Below, piece after piece: positions 1-9,635 of a stretch of DNA of 26,071 nt. The stretch's first letter is position 1. Every line of letters starts with the position of its first letter. This DNA is from a virus: the IMG/VR virus record IMGVR_UViG_3300032267_000076, positions 1 through 26,071 of that record; one strand, given 5' to 3'. Under the pieces are notes generated by a model that worked only from the letters and a program-made list of their open reading frames with translations, had not been told where the DNA came from and did no database searches. A program made the position numbers and the translations under genes.

Positions 1-7
1 TGTTCCT

Positions 8-400
8 ATGCCTGGACCCATGTCTAATCGAAGTGACTTACCTCCATCACAAGGAGCTAAGCGATTACCAAATCCAGAGTATGGTGAGCAACAGCGATTT
101 TTAGCAGAACAAAAATCTGCACCTATGGCTAAAGCAGAAAATCCTCTAGCAGGCATAATCCCATTAGGTGCGGAAACCCGCAGACCAAATGAGTTTGTTA
201 CTGCTGGAGTTGATGCAGGTCCTGGTCCAGGTAGAGATGTACTTGGTTTACCAACAACCGCTGACACACAAGTTCAAGATTTAACAATGATATCTAAATA
301 TCTTCCATTGATGCAAACTTTTGCTGATTCACCTAACTCAACTGGAACTATGAAAGCATTTACTAAATATTTAAAAAGTCAAATAGATGAAAATATTTAA
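8..400 (+). CDS. Hypothetical phage protein, possibly 5'-truncated
   Basis: A 130-residue reading frame with no recognised domain. It is rich in Pro, Gly and charged residues, with a GPGPG run near residue 72 and a short helical C-terminus (about 91-128). The frame is open to the left window edge, so the ATG at 8 or the one at 20 may be internal; no ribosome site is visible because only seven bases precede it. The low-complexity N-terminus and the downstream giant virion protein suggest a small structural or assembly protein, but that is inference from position only. It overlaps the next small gene by 14 bases, typical of translational coupling within this late operon. Confidence 0.6.
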   Translation: MPGPMSNRSDLPPSQGAKRLPNPEYGEQQRFLAEQKSAPMAKAENPLAGIIPLGAETRRPNEFVTAGVDAGPGPGRDVLGLPTTADTQVQDLTMISKYLPLMQTFADSPNSTGTMKAFTKYLKSQIDENI

Positions 401-557
401 AAAATTTGAAGAGAATCTTGAGTATCTGGGTTTTGAATTAGCACCAGTCGCTTGGGATTTAGCACGATTTGATTTTGAATCAGATGATGATCGTCTTGCG
501 TTATTAGAAGAATTAACTGCTGGAAGGGAAATTAATACTGATGGGTCTATGGGATGA
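387..557 (+). CDS. Small acidic hypothetical protein (56 aa)
   Basis: A 56-residue frame starting MKIFKKFEENLEYLGFEL and ending GREINTDGSMG. It overlaps the preceding gene by 14 bases and the following giant gene by 17 bases, and fills what would otherwise be a 140-base gap in a region without gaps. The N-terminal 10 residues are basic and aromatic; the rest is acidic (an ESDDD run near residue 31) and predicted helical. No Shine-Dalgarno site is obvious, so translation probably depends on the upstream gene. I recognise no family. The call rests on gap-filling, a plausible amino-acid composition and a stop overlapping the next start. Confidence 0.55.
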   Translation: MKIFKKFEENLEYLGFELAPVAWDLARFDFESDDDRLALLEELTAGREINTDGSMG

Positions 558-3500
558 CTGGAGAGCTGAAACAGGAACAACCGCCGTACCTAACCCTTTA
601 AGCAGAGTTAATGAATTTAAAAAAGAACAATTAGATAAAACTGCTGTAGGTAAAGTAGAAGAAAAAGTTGGCGGAGCACTTGTCAGTGGAATAGAAAAAG
701 CACAAAAAAGTAGATTTGCTCCAATAGTCAACCCAGCACTTAATGTGATGCAAGGTATTGGCAATGTGGTTAGTGCTGTTACTCAAACAGTAGCAACACC
801 TTTCCTTGCTGGCGAAGCAGCACGTCAAGGTCAAACAAAAGGATTCGTACAAAGTTTTAGATTTGCTAGAGAGCAAGCAAAAAAGATTTCAATGGGTCAG
901 GCTATTGCTACCCAGGTTGGTCAGACAGTTGGTGCATTTTTACCAGATCAAATTACACCAACATTTATGGACAAAGACTTTAACGTCTTTGATGATAAGA
1001 AAAGAAACCAAGCATATAAGAATGAGTTTCTTGGTTGGATTGCATCAGGTGGTACTGACTTAGGTGCTGCATTATTAGGATCAAAAGGTCTTGGAGTTGT
1101 AGTTAGATCAGGTAAGACAGCAGCATTAGGTTCTGAAGTAATTAAAAACCCAGCAGCTCAGGCTGCATTTAAACAAAACTTAGAAGATACAGTTGCATGG
1201 GCTGCTCGTAATGATGGAACTCCTGCTCCTACAGGGTTAGCCAAACTAGTAGATGATGCAGTTAAGACAAGAGATGCAAGTAAGATTATTTCTAACCCAT
1301 TAGTATCTAATGGTTTTAATCCAAATAGATCTGCCACAATTATGTCTCGTATTGATAACCATAGAGATATGGCTGACTACCTTTTAGCAGAACGTGGCGA
1401 TAAATTAGCTTTTCAAAGATTATATACAAAATCTCCTTTGTTGGCTGATCACTTAGATAACTATGGAATGAATAATGTAAATCCAATTTCGGATCTAACT
1501 AAATTTCATACAGAGGTTCTTGACCCTAAGCTTGCGCCTAGATTAAAAGATGTTCTTAATGATAAAGCAGGACGAGATAGAGAACTTAAATATGCTTTAG
1601 AAAGTTTTAAGAACGATGTTAATGTTGGAATAGCATCAAGTTACCAACCTGGCAAGTATGCCTCCATTGAGTCAGTTAAACTTGCTAAAGAAAAACTTAA
1701 GCTTCAAGCTAAGTTTGGTGATATAAAGTTATTTGGTAAAGACGGAGATAACGGTTGGCGTACTAAGGTTTACCAATCAAATCCATATGATCGTGTTATT
1801 CGTACCATTGCTTGGGTAGGCTCAGGTCGCCCACAGGGAATGATTAACATATCAAACCCACGTAAGTACGAAGCGGTAATGGATGTACTCTCAGATTTAA
1901 ATCGTCTACAGATTCTTCGTGGTGGTGAAGGCACTGACTTCAAACGTAAGATGGTATCTAAGTTTATAAATGCCCAAGATGATACCCAACGTGCTATTGC
2001 TTTAGATTATATAGAGCAACAGGTTATGTTAAAACTTGCAAAGTTTGCTGGTGCTGCAGATGTTGCAGATATTAGAACTACCGCTGACCAATTAAAATTA
2101 ATTACTGATTGGCATAAAGCAACCAGTGGTCGTAGGCAATCTATCAAAGAGTATGCCTCAAAAAATGGATTTATTCCAGATGAAAATGGCGGAATCAACA
2201 CAGGTAACTTTGTTATTCAAGCAAATGAAGCATCGGTTATTCCGATGCTTGACTTCCGCAAACTGGAAATAGAAATTATATTAAACTCTAAAAGAGTTTT
2301 GGGTGAAGCATCCCCAATTACTGCAGGTCAAGTTAAAGGTGCTAGAGCAACTAAAGTTACTATGGGAATTGGTGAGGTATTAGACTTAGCTAACGCTACT
2401 TTTAGTAATTTAAATTTAATTCGTGTTGCTTACATCCCAAAGAACTCAATGCTTGATCCATTTGCTAGAGCAAGTATGGCTCTTGGTAACCTAAGTCTAC
2501 TTAAAAACATAGTTCCAGGTACATCAAATTTAGTTCATAATACAAGTTTAAGAGTTGATTCAGCAAAAAGATTTATTCCAGGGTCTCCATCTAATCATGC
2601 TCGTAAGATGGAAAAGCAAGCCCAGAAAGAAATGGATATTTTAGCTGTTGAATTAAAGCCAGTTGTTGAAAGATGGCGAGATGCACAAAAAGCTGTAGAT
2701 GAAGCAGAAAAAAACTTTAATACTGCTACCGCAGCACAAGCAAAAGCTGAAGCAGCGTTGCGTGGTGCAAGTAAAACCAAGAAAGCAGATCTAACTGCTG
2801 CTAAAAACAATGCAGACTATCAAATGTTTTTGGCTCAAAAAGCTTTTTTAGAGGCACAAGATTCGTTAACCAATAGTGCTGACATGGTAAATGGTATGTC
2901 TTCTGTTATGAAGAAACATCGTGATGTCTTAACTACCGCTGCAACCAAAAGAGCAGAATTAAAAGACTATAAATATTTAGGACAAGATGCAGAGATCCTA
3001 GAAGTTGGTGGTGTTAAGTACACTATTGATGGTTTAGCAGATCCCAACATACGTGGAGCAAGTGCTTATCTTGCTGAAATGGATACTGCTGCAAATTTTA
3101 TCCAAGCACAATCTCAATCTCAGATATCTCGACAAATAAAATCAGCAGGTGTCGGTTTTGTAAAGATTTCTCGCAACGAAGTTAAACCTTATATGAATGC
3201 TTTAACCCATGTAGCGAATCGTCAGATTCGTAATGAGTTAGATTTACCAGCAGGAATGCTCTTCAAGGGAGATTCAGCACTTGATGTAGTTAGATGGATA
3301 TTTAAAGACCCTAAAGGTCTTGAATATCGTATGCGTATGCAATCTAGAATACCAGAAGCTAACACTCAAGAGTGGTGGTTAAACTGGGCTACTGCAACTC
3401 AAGATAAAATGTTTAAAATGTATCCAGATCCTAATCTTCGTAAGATTATTCTTGATAGAAACGTTAGTGTTGATGAAGTAACAGCAGCGTTAAAGAATAG

Positions 3501-5478
3501 ACCAGATCTATTAGATGAAATTAATGGACCAAACATTGATTTAGCAGATCTTAATAATCTTGAACGAGGAATTATGGGAGTCCAAAGCGGTATTGACTCA
3601 GCTTGGAGAATTTTAGCTGCTTCTGAAAATAGAATGGTTCGTAATCCACTCTTCCTTACTTACGTAAGAGAAGAGATGAAAGAACTTATTGCAGCAGCAC
3701 AGAGAAATGGTATTAACCCAGCACAGGCTACGGTAAATAACCAATTTCGACAGATTGCCTACCGTAAAGCTACAACTCGTGTAGAGCAAACCTTGTATTC
3801 TTCACGTCGTTTAAGTAATGGTATGTATGCAGCACGATTTGCAATGTCTTTCCCTCTAGCATTCTTCAACTCACAGGCTGTGGCTCTTCGCCTTATGGCA
3901 AAGAACCCAATGAATGCTTATTGGTATGGAACTATTGCCAATGCTTTTGATAACTTTGAAGCTTATGAAGATGATGAGGGTAATACCTATAAGTCTATGA
4001 AAGATGTACCTGCAGGTACCAATGTAACTGTTAAGTATCCAATACCTTATGGTGATAAGTTACCAAAGTCTATTAAAGATTCACTTAAACCTTTTACTGA
4101 CTCTCGTGGTGGTGGATTAAAGTGGAATCCAAAGCAAATGGAGTTCATGATTGCCGACCCAAGCGTGTCTTGGTTTGGTGGAGTTACATTATCTGAACTT
4201 ATTAAGAATGGATTTACTGCACCAGGTTCATTATGGAAGATTCATGGCGAAGATATATCTGAAGGATTAAGAAATACCTTTGGTGATGACTTCTATGAGA
4301 ATAGCTTGCTTTATGCTGGTTATCCAATTGAAGGTAAGAACATTTTTGAGACTACAAAGAATGCTATCCTTCCTGCTTATTTACAGTCTGCAATTGATTC
4401 AGGTAAAATCCCTGGGTTTAAGAGTGAGCGTTTCGCTGATGATGTAAACATGTTCTTTAGAGTTCAATACTCTGAATGGGATCGTAATGGTCGTGTAGGT
4501 AGTCCACCTAATATGGATGCTGCTGCTAAAGCAGCAGGAAATATGTCATTCATTAGATCTATAGTGCAATTTATTGCACCTATATCTACAACATTTGACC
4601 CAGTAACTAGGGCTGCAACTCAATACTATAGCGACTTAGTAACACAGAACAATGGTGATTACGACAAGGCTCAAGAGATATTTGTTAAAGACTTTGGTGT
4701 AGATGGTCTAGCATTTATTGGATCTAACCGAAAGAACATAGCAGGAGTAGCAGCAAACCTATCTGATATTAAGATGCTACGTAATAACCCAGAGTTATTA
4801 GAGAGTATTGGTAGATACAATACCAAGTTTGCTCAGATGCTATCTACTGGTTATGGTGATTTAACGGATGAATACTCAACCGAGGTCGCTGCTATATACA
4901 AGAGATTAAACTTTCCTGGTGGATACAACTCACCATTGACTCAGCAAAAGAGTTCTGAAGAAGTAAGAGCATCTGTTGAGGCAAGACGTGGTTGGTATGA
5001 GTATGACAAACTTTCCAAGTGGAGAGATGCCATGATGTATCAGTATGGTATTAAATCTACATCAGAAGCTAGATATGAATCTACTGGTATACAAGCAGAG
5101 TTTAATCGTATCGTTTCCAACATTGGTACCGAATTTAAAGGTTGGGCTGACGAGCGTCAGCAAGGTCAAAAAGATTTTTGGAATGTAACCGTTCCAGTAA
5201 TTGAAGAAATTATTAATAATCAACAATGGATGAATCATTCTAGTAAGCAAAGTAATAAATGGAATGAGATCTCTTATTACTTACAAGAGATTAAACAATG
5301 GAAGAAAGAGTATGACTTAGTTATGAATGATCCTCGTCGTGAAAGAGATTTAAAAACTAGATTATCTCAATTTCATTTTGATTTCTTACAAGTAGCATCA
5401 GATGATTTTGATACATTCTCAGCAAAATATTTTGAAAGCATGCCTCAACTCAACCCAGATTCGGCGGTAAATAGATAA
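541..5478 (+). CDS. Giant virion-associated protein, candidate internal/DNA-ejection protein
   Basis: A 1645-residue protein, the largest in the window. The N-terminus (about 60-110) has Gly/Ala/Val-rich weakly hydrophobic stretches; residues about 690-780 form a long charged, Ala/Lys/Glu-rich segment that looks like a coiled coil; residues about 1110-1130 contain a hydrophobic run (FAMSFPLAFFNSQAVAL). The C-terminal quarter is rich in Trp, Tyr and charged residues. I see no lysozyme or protease motif. Size, coiled coil and position among virion genes fit an internal virion protein analogous to T7 gp16 or another ejected protein. A tape-measure role is less likely because no tail-tube gene is nearby. 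The stop shares one base with the next start (TAATG). Function is inferred from context. Confidence 0.6.
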   Translation: MGLWDDWRAETGTTAVPNPLSRVNEFKKEQLDKTAVGKVEEKVGGALVSGIEKAQKSRFAPIVNPALNVMQGIGNVVSAVTQTVATPFLAGEAARQGQTKGFVQSFRFAREQAKKISMGQAIATQVGQTVGAFLPDQITPTFMDKDFNVFDDKKRNQAYKNEFLGWIASGGTDLGAALLGSKGLGVVVRSGKTAALGSEVIKNPAAQAAFKQNLEDTVAWAARNDGTPAPTGLAKLVDDAVKTRDASKIISNPLVSNGFNPNRSATIMSRIDNHRDMADYLLAERGDKLAFQRLYTKSPLLADHLDNYGMNNVNPISDLTKFHTEVLDPKLAPRLKDVLNDKAGRDRELKYALESFKNDVNVGIASSYQPGKYASIESVKLAKEKLKLQAKFGDIKLFGKDGDNGWRTKVYQSNPYDRVIRTIAWVGSGRPQGMINISNPRKYEAVMDVLSDLNRLQILRGGEGTDFKRKMVSKFINAQDDTQRAIALDYIEQQVMLKLAKFAGAADVADIRTTADQLKLITDWHKATSGRRQSIKEYASKNGFIPDENGGINTGNFVIQANEASVIPMLDFRKLEIEIILNSKRVLGEASPITAGQVKGARATKVTMGIGEVLDLANATFSNLNLIRVAYIPKNSMLDPFARASMALGNLSLLKNIVPGTSNLVHNTSLRVDSAKRFIPGSPSNHARKMEKQAQKEMDILAVELKPVVERWRDAQKAVDEAEKNFNTATAAQAKAEAALRGASKTKKADLTAAKNNADYQMFLAQKAFLEAQDSLTNSADMVNGMSSVMKKHRDVLTTAATKRAELKDYKYLGQDAEILEVGGVKYTIDGLADPNIRGASAYLAEMDTAANFIQAQSQSQISRQIKSAGVGFVKISRNEVKPYMNALTHVANRQIRNELDLPAGMLFKGDSALDVVRWIFKDPKGLEYRMRMQSRIPEANTQEWWLNWATATQDKMFKMYPDPNLRKIILDRNVSVDEVTAALKNRPDLLDEINGPNIDLADLNNLERGIMGVQSGIDSAWRILAASENRMVRNPLFLTYVREEMKELIAAAQRNGINPAQATVNNQFRQIAYRKATTRVEQTLYSSRRLSNGMYAARFAMSFPLAFFNSQAVALRLMAKNPMNAYWYGTIANAFDNFEAYEDDEGNTYKSMKDVPAGTNVTVKYPIPYGDKLPKSIKDSLKPFTDSRGGGLKWNPKQMEFMIADPSVSWFGGVTLSELIKNGFTAPGSLWKIHGEDISEGLRNTFGDDFYENSLLYAGYPIEGKNIFETTKNAILPAYLQSAIDSGKIPGFKSERFADDVNMFFRVQYSEWDRNGRVGSPPNMDAAAKAAGNMSFIRSIVQFIAPISTTFDPVTRAATQYYSDLVTQNNGDYDKAQEIFVKDFGVDGLAFIGSNRKNIAGVAANLSDIKMLRNNPELLESIGRYNTKFAQMLSTGYGDLTDEYSTEVAAIYKRLNFPGGYNSPLTQQKSSEEVRASVEARRGWYEYDKLSKWRDAMMYQYGIKSTSEARYESTGIQAEFNRIVSNIGTEFKGWADERQQGQKDFWNVTVPVIEEIINNQQWMNHSSKQSNKWNEISYYLQEIKQWKKEYDLVMNDPRRERDLKTRLSQFHFDFLQVASDDFDTFSAKYFESMPQLNPDSAVNR

Positions 5479-6272
5479 TGGCTGAAGTAAGATATGGTCC
5501 TAATGGTGAGAGTCTTGTACCAGGAACTCCTGCTTATGCACAAGGTTCAACAGTTAAACCTGGAACAGTAAGCACATCTTTTACACCAAACCTTAGCGGT
5601 AGAACAAATCCAATATCACTTCCTGGTATTGATGGTGGAGTTACTATAGATGAAGGAAAAGCTTGGTTTAAGTTTCTTAAAAATAACGACAGAGAACATT
5701 ATAATGAACTGATTGCTGAGATAGTTGCAAGAGGTGTTCCTAAATCTGCAGCAGCTAAAGTCTGGAGCGATGCTCTTGAATGGGTATCATCAATTGGTTC
5801 TCCAAGTTCTTTACCAGAAGATTATTTTGATATCTTAGATCCATCAGATTACCAAGGTACTGCTAAGAAGTATGGAACTACTAAGGTACGTGATGAACGT
5901 GTAACTCAATACAGCCCATCTAGTGGAGCACAAGTAGTTTCAGATACTATGGAACAAGAGCTTGGGCGTACCGCATCTGCTAATGAAATAGCAGCGGGAA
6001 CTACTGGTATGAACGCTGCTGCTATGAAGGAACCATCTATATTTGAAGGAACTACAACTACTGCTCCTGGTGGTAAAGGTTTTGAATTAGGTTCAACATC
6101 TACTAAAGGAACTCAAACAACTGGATTTGATCCAACTATGTTTGCTCGCAACTTTGCTCGTAGCCAACCAGACTTTGCAGAATCATTTGCTGCTAAGAAT
6201 TTCTTAAAACTAGTCAGTGGTTTATTAACTGATCCAAATGCAATTGGACAGGTGGTGAGCGATGGCAGATAA
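5478..6272 (+). CDS. Hypothetical virion-operon protein
   Basis: A 264-residue protein of unknown function. It starts at an ATG that shares its A with the stop of the giant upstream gene, so it is probably translated by reinitiation. Residues about 1-55 are Pro/Gly/Ser/Thr-rich and look disordered. Residues about 56-105 (GKAWFKFLKNNDREHYNELI and onward) look helical. The middle is again Gly/Thr-rich, and the last 50 residues (FARNFARSQPDFAESFAAKN) are amphipathic helical. It ends 11 bases inside the next gene. The alternation of disordered linkers and helices, and its place between the giant protein and a LysM protein, suggest a small virion component; the sequence alone does not show which. 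Confidence 0.6.
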   Translation: MAEVRYGPNGESLVPGTPAYAQGSTVKPGTVSTSFTPNLSGRTNPISLPGIDGGVTIDEGKAWFKFLKNNDREHYNELIAEIVARGVPKSAAAKVWSDALEWVSSIGSPSSLPEDYFDILDPSDYQGTAKKYGTTKVRDERVTQYSPSSGAQVVSDTMEQELGRTASANEIAAGTTGMNAAAMKEPSIFEGTTTTAPGGKGFELGSTSTKGTQTTGFDPTMFARNFARSQPDFAESFAAKNFLKLVSGLLTDPNAIGQVVSDGR

Positions 6273-7518
6273 ATATACCGTTAAGTCTGGTGATTCATTA
6301 TCAAAAATTGCTACTGCTAATAATACAACAGTTGCAAAAATAGTTGCTGCTAACCCTGTATTAACCACCAATCCTAAATATAATGGTGGAAGTACAATCT
6401 TTTCTGGAACTAAACTAACTATTCCAACCTCTGTAAATACATCTGCGCCAGTAGTAAATACACCAGGTATTCCACCTGTAACTGGATCAAGTACTGCCTA
6501 TAGTCCTGGAAACACCTCAGTAGTAAATTCAGGTATCTCATCTACAGGTGCCACCCAAATGGATACTTTAAATATGGCAACTTTGCAAGCAAAGTTTGGT
6601 GTTGCTGCTGCGGTTATTGGTTCAGATAAAAGCCTTCAAGATGCATTAAATAAAATCCTTGGGCTTGATGGTAGCGGAACTATGATTACAGATCCTGGGT
6701 TACAAACACAAATCATTCAGGGAACTACTTGGTATAAGAACCAAACAGATACCCAACGTAAACATTCATATTTCAAAGAGACTAACCCTGGTCAATATGC
6801 TGCAGATTTACAGTTAAACGCAAGTAATATTATTAAACAATATGCAGGTAATGGTTTAACCATTACTGCAGCAAATGCTATTACATACGCTGATCAGATG
6901 ATGCAACAGGCTGTTATTAAAGACGGCAAAGTTGTTAGATATAACCAATACTTTTTAAATAAGTTAATGGCTGACTCCATTAAGTTTGATACAACAAACA
7001 CTTTTGAAAGCAACGGCAAGGTTGTTTACGATCTTGATGGAAAGCTTGAGACTATGGCTCAAGCTTTATATGACAGAGCATATGACTATGGTTATCCATC
7101 AACTGTATCTAATGCAGGATTTAAGAAATGGTTTGAAGCATCAATCAAAGGATTAGTTGCTGGCACTTTAAACCCAGAAGATGTTGATAATGAATTAGAA
7201 CAACGTGCCATGTCATTATTTCCTGGTTTAAAAGATCAGATGCTACGTGGTCAAACATTACGTGAGGCTGCAGATCCTTGGCTAAATACAATTGCCAATA
7301 CTTTAGAAATTGATGTTAAGTCTTTAGATCTTAACAACGATATTGTCCAACAGGCTCTTAACTTTACAGATGAAAAAGGAAATATAAAACCTATGAATCT
7401 TTACAGTGCTAAGAAAGCAGCACGACGTCATCCAGACTTTGATTTTACTGAAACAGCTAAACAAGAAAAGACAAATATTGGAGCAACAATCCTTAAAGAT
7501 CATGGGTTCCTAGCATGA
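6262..7518 (+). CDS. LysM-domain virion-associated protein
   Basis: A 418-residue protein. Residues about 4-55 form a LysM domain: YTVKSGDSLSKIATANNTTV, then an AANP segment, and GTKLTIP closing the module. LysM binds GlcNAc-containing glycans such as peptidoglycan. A Ser/Thr/Pro-rich linker (about 56-95) follows, then about 300 residues of mostly helical sequence with no catalytic motif I can identify. The gene starts inside the end of the previous one and its TGA overlaps the next ATG (ATGA). In the late operon next to the giant virion protein, a role in contacting the host wall during DNA entry is a reasonable inference. A LysM-bearing lysin or baseplate hub is an alternative, but no lytic motif is visible. 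Confidence 0.75.
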   Translation: MADKYTVKSGDSLSKIATANNTTVAKIVAANPVLTTNPKYNGGSTIFSGTKLTIPTSVNTSAPVVNTPGIPPVTGSSTAYSPGNTSVVNSGISSTGATQMDTLNMATLQAKFGVAAAVIGSDKSLQDALNKILGLDGSGTMITDPGLQTQIIQGTTWYKNQTDTQRKHSYFKETNPGQYAADLQLNASNIIKQYAGNGLTITAANAITYADQMMQQAVIKDGKVVRYNQYFLNKLMADSIKFDTTNTFESNGKVVYDLDGKLETMAQALYDRAYDYGYPSTVSNAGFKKWFEASIKGLVAGTLNPEDVDNELEQRAMSLFPGLKDQMLRGQTLREAADPWLNTIANTLEIDVKSLDLNNDIVQQALNFTDEKGNIKPMNLYSAKKAARRHPDFDFTETAKQEKTNIGATILKDHGFLA

Positions 7519-9002
7519 GAGATAGCGAAAACTGGGCAAGAACTGTTGGTGCATTTCAAGAAGTATATAAAGCAGCAAGTACACCTGCACCTGTTACTGA
7601 TAAACAATTTACAAAAGACATAACTGAAAACTTTATGTCCAACTCCTCAATTGGAGGAGAAGAAGCTAACGCTGCTGGTAATTCCATCTTAGCGCAAGGT
7701 GGTTCAATGGCAGATGCTGCGTCATCTGCACGTTATGCAGGACAAGCAGCAGCATACTTTAAAGCTAATCCAGATATAGATCCATTAACTGGACAAAAGA
7801 AAGTTGTAACAGAAGAACCTCCTGCTGGTGGGAATCAACCACCTCCTGGTGGGAATCAACCACCTGCTGGTGGAGGTGGACCAGCACCTGTATTCGTTGA
7901 TCCAAACGTTGCTGCTACCGCAGCAGTTACTGATCAGATTGCAGAGTTAACAAAACAAATAGCAGCAATGCAAACCGCTGCAGCAGCAGAAGCTGCTAAG
8001 CCAAAAGTTGTTGGTCAAAAGACTGTACGTAAAACTGGTGGCGTAGTTGAAGTTTATCAAACCATGTCAGATGGTACACAAGGTTCTTTATTAGATTCAT
8101 ATAAAGATTTTGGTGCTAAAGATTCAGTAATGAAGATGTTTGAAAATACTGGATTGGGTCAAGCATATATTGATTCTCTTATGGAAACAATTGATAAGGT
8201 TTATGAAGATAATATAGCACCTACCGATGCACAAGTTTTAAATAGTATTTACAATAGCGGGGCTTACAAGACCCGCTTTGCTGCGAATGAAGCAATTAAA
8301 AAGCGTATGGCTGATGGTAAGGGAAGACCTGGAGACAGACTTCTTACACCTTATGAATATATTCAAACTGAAAAAGCTTACGAAGAAATCCTTAAAGAAG
8401 CAGGGCTGCCTACAGGATTCTATGATCAACAAGAAGATTTTACTAACTTTATTGCTATGGGTGTAAGCACAGCAGAATTAACTGACCGAGTTAACATAGC
8501 CAGAAATGCTTTAAACAATGCTGACCAAGGTATTAAGACAGCACTTCAAGATTTCTATGGTTTAAGTAATTCAGATTTAACAGCATATCTTCTAGATAAA
8601 GATAGAGCAATGAATGTTATTGACTCTAGATTTAAATACACAACCGAAGAAGCTAAGAAGATGTACACCTCTGCTGAGATTGGCGGGGCTGCACTTCGTG
8701 CAGGTCAGATGTCTGACAAAGCATTTGCTGAAGAAATCTATGCTGCTGGTAAAGCAGGTCAAGCAGAGTCTGCGTTCCAGACTGCTGCTACCCAGCAAAG
8801 AGATTACAAACGTTTAATGGGTCTTTATGGTGAGACTAGTAGCGAACAAGATCTTGCTCGTGAAGAGTTAGCTCTTGCTGGTGGTACTGATGTAACCATT
8901 AAGAAGAAGAAACTTGCCTCTCAAGAAAGAGCCAAGTTCCAACAGAAATCTGCAATTGATACGACATCACTTGGTCGTAGATCTAAAACAGCAGACGTAT
9001 AA
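7515..9002 (+). CDS. Hypothetical virion-operon protein with Pro/Gly linker
   Basis: A 495-residue protein starting at an ATGA overlap with the LysM gene. The N-terminal 95 residues are Ala/Ser-rich and helical. Residues about 98-130 form a low-complexity linker made of tandem PPAGGNQ-like heptads. An Ala-rich probable coiled coil follows (about 130-165), then a largely helical C-terminal region of about 330 residues. The tail is basic (TIKKKKLASQERAKFQQ near residue 460). No domain is recognised. It is the last gene before the capsid leader region and completes the upstream virion block. The helical-linker-helical layout fits an internal or scaffold-like virion protein; this is inference only. 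Confidence 0.6.
   Translation: MRDSENWARTVGAFQEVYKAASTPAPVTDKQFTKDITENFMSNSSIGGEEANAAGNSILAQGGSMADAASSARYAGQAAAYFKANPDIDPLTGQKKVVTEEPPAGGNQPPPGGNQPPAGGGGPAPVFVDPNVAATAAVTDQIAELTKQIAAMQTAAAAEAAKPKVVGQKTVRKTGGVVEVYQTMSDGTQGSLLDSYKDFGAKDSVMKMFENTGLGQAYIDSLMETIDKVYEDNIAPTDAQVLNSIYNSGAYKTRFAANEAIKKRMADGKGRPGDRLLTPYEYIQTEKAYEEILKEAGLPTGFYDQQEDFTNFIAMGVSTAELTDRVNIARNALNNADQGIKTALQDFYGLSNSDLTAYLLDKDRAMNVIDSRFKYTTEEAKKMYTSAEIGGAALRAGQMSDKAFAEEIYAAGKAGQAESAFQTAATQQRDYKRLMGLYGETSSEQDLAREELALAGGTDVTIKKKKLASQERAKFQQKSAIDTTSLGRRSKTADV
7821..7871 (+). repeat. 21-bp in-frame tandem repeat coding a PPxGGNQ linker
   Basis: Two adjacent 21-base units (7821-7841 and 7842-7862) differ at one base (CCTGCT against CCTCCT), followed by a partial third unit that drifts into GGTGGAGG. 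They encode PAGGNQP and PPGGNQP heptads in the flexible linker of the 495-residue protein. Near-identity at DNA level suggests recent duplication by slippage. Confidence 0.8.
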
Positions 9003-9144
9003 ATAGTTTCCGTTCCTGATCGACCAGCCCAGGTAACGAGTATAAGTCTGGTAGTCATCACTTCTATGAATCACTTCCCCTAGTGAGGAGTACGTGTGGT
9101 GCAAGCCCGATGAGGGTCCAATCAACTAATAGGGAGAAAACGCA
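9003..9144 (+). promoter_or_regulatory. Untranslated leader before the scaffold/capsid genes
   Basis: A 142-base gap, the longest in the virion region, with no ORF of note and higher G+C than its flanks. It holds a direct repeat ATCACTTC (9057-9064 and 9070-9077), a 5-bp hairpin TCACT/AGTGA around loop TCCCCT (9071-9086), and GCCC/GGGT around GATGA (9105-9117). CCCTA (9078-9082), partly in the first loop, is complementary to TAGGG (9130-9134) of the ribosome site before the scaffold-like gene. I see no clear -35/-10 pair. A structured 5' leader or RNA-processing region controlling capsid synthesis is plausible but unproven. Confidence 0.4.
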
Positions 9145-9603
9145 ATGGCAGAATATACAGAGTACGACTTCGAGGATGACACTTCGGATTTCGGCACTGA
9201 TCTAGTAAAGAAACTACGCAAGCAAGTTGATCTACTTTCTAAAGAAATTAAAGAAAGAGATCAAGTTATTGAAGAGTTTCAAACATATAGTCATGAAGCA
9301 TCAGTAGGAGAAATCCTAGCTGGCTTTGGGCTTAGTCCAAAAATCGCTCAGTTCATTCCAGCGGAAATAGAAGCCGATGAGGATAGCATTTCTGAATGGT
9401 TAACTGAATACGGCGAAGCTTTTGGAATTACTGCCGTTGATGAGTCAGAAGCTGGTTACGAACCAGATGCTGACGCTCAATCTTTTGAGCAAATATCAGA
9501 CTTTGAGAATGGTGATATCGATCCGAATGTGGGTCGAGACATCTCTTCACTTATTGCTAACGCAACAAGTCCAGAGGAATTAACCAACTTCTTAAAACGC
9601 TGA
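9145..9603 (+). CDS. Capsid scaffold-like protein
   Basis: A 152-residue, strongly acidic protein directly before the major capsid gene. Residues 1-18 are acidic (YDFEDDTSDF), residues about 20-48 form a charged coiled coil (VKKLRKQVDLLSKEIKERD), the middle (about 52-85) is compact, residues about 95-130 are again acidic, and a short helix ends in FLKR. Phage scaffolding proteins are typically small, acidic, coiled-coil-rich, and encoded just upstream of the capsid gene, often with a basic helical C-terminus that contacts it. That matches, although the family is not diagnosable by motif. The start is supported by a good ribosome site (AGGGAGA, 9131-9137). No protease gene is seen beside it. 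Confidence 0.65.
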   Translation: MAEYTEYDFEDDTSDFGTDLVKKLRKQVDLLSKEIKERDQVIEEFQTYSHEASVGEILAGFGLSPKIAQFIPAEIEADEDSISEWLTEYGEAFGITAVDESEAGYEPDADAQSFEQISDFENGDIDPNVGRDISSLIANATSPEELTNFLKR

Positions 9604-9635
9604 TAGTCCATATCAAACCCTAATAGAAGGAAATT

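Noticed and set aside
541-876. Minus-strand ORFs near the start of the giant gene
   Set aside because: They oppose a long coding frame, have no ribosome sites and are Cys/Ser/Phe-rich in the manner of antisense translations of AT-rich genes.
9115-9137. TAATAGGGAGA resembles the 3' end of a T7 promoter
   Set aside because: Only the initiation part matches; of the 17 upstream promoter bases about four agree by hand alignment. It is explained as the ribosome site of the scaffold-like gene, and no phage RNA polymerase gene is seen.
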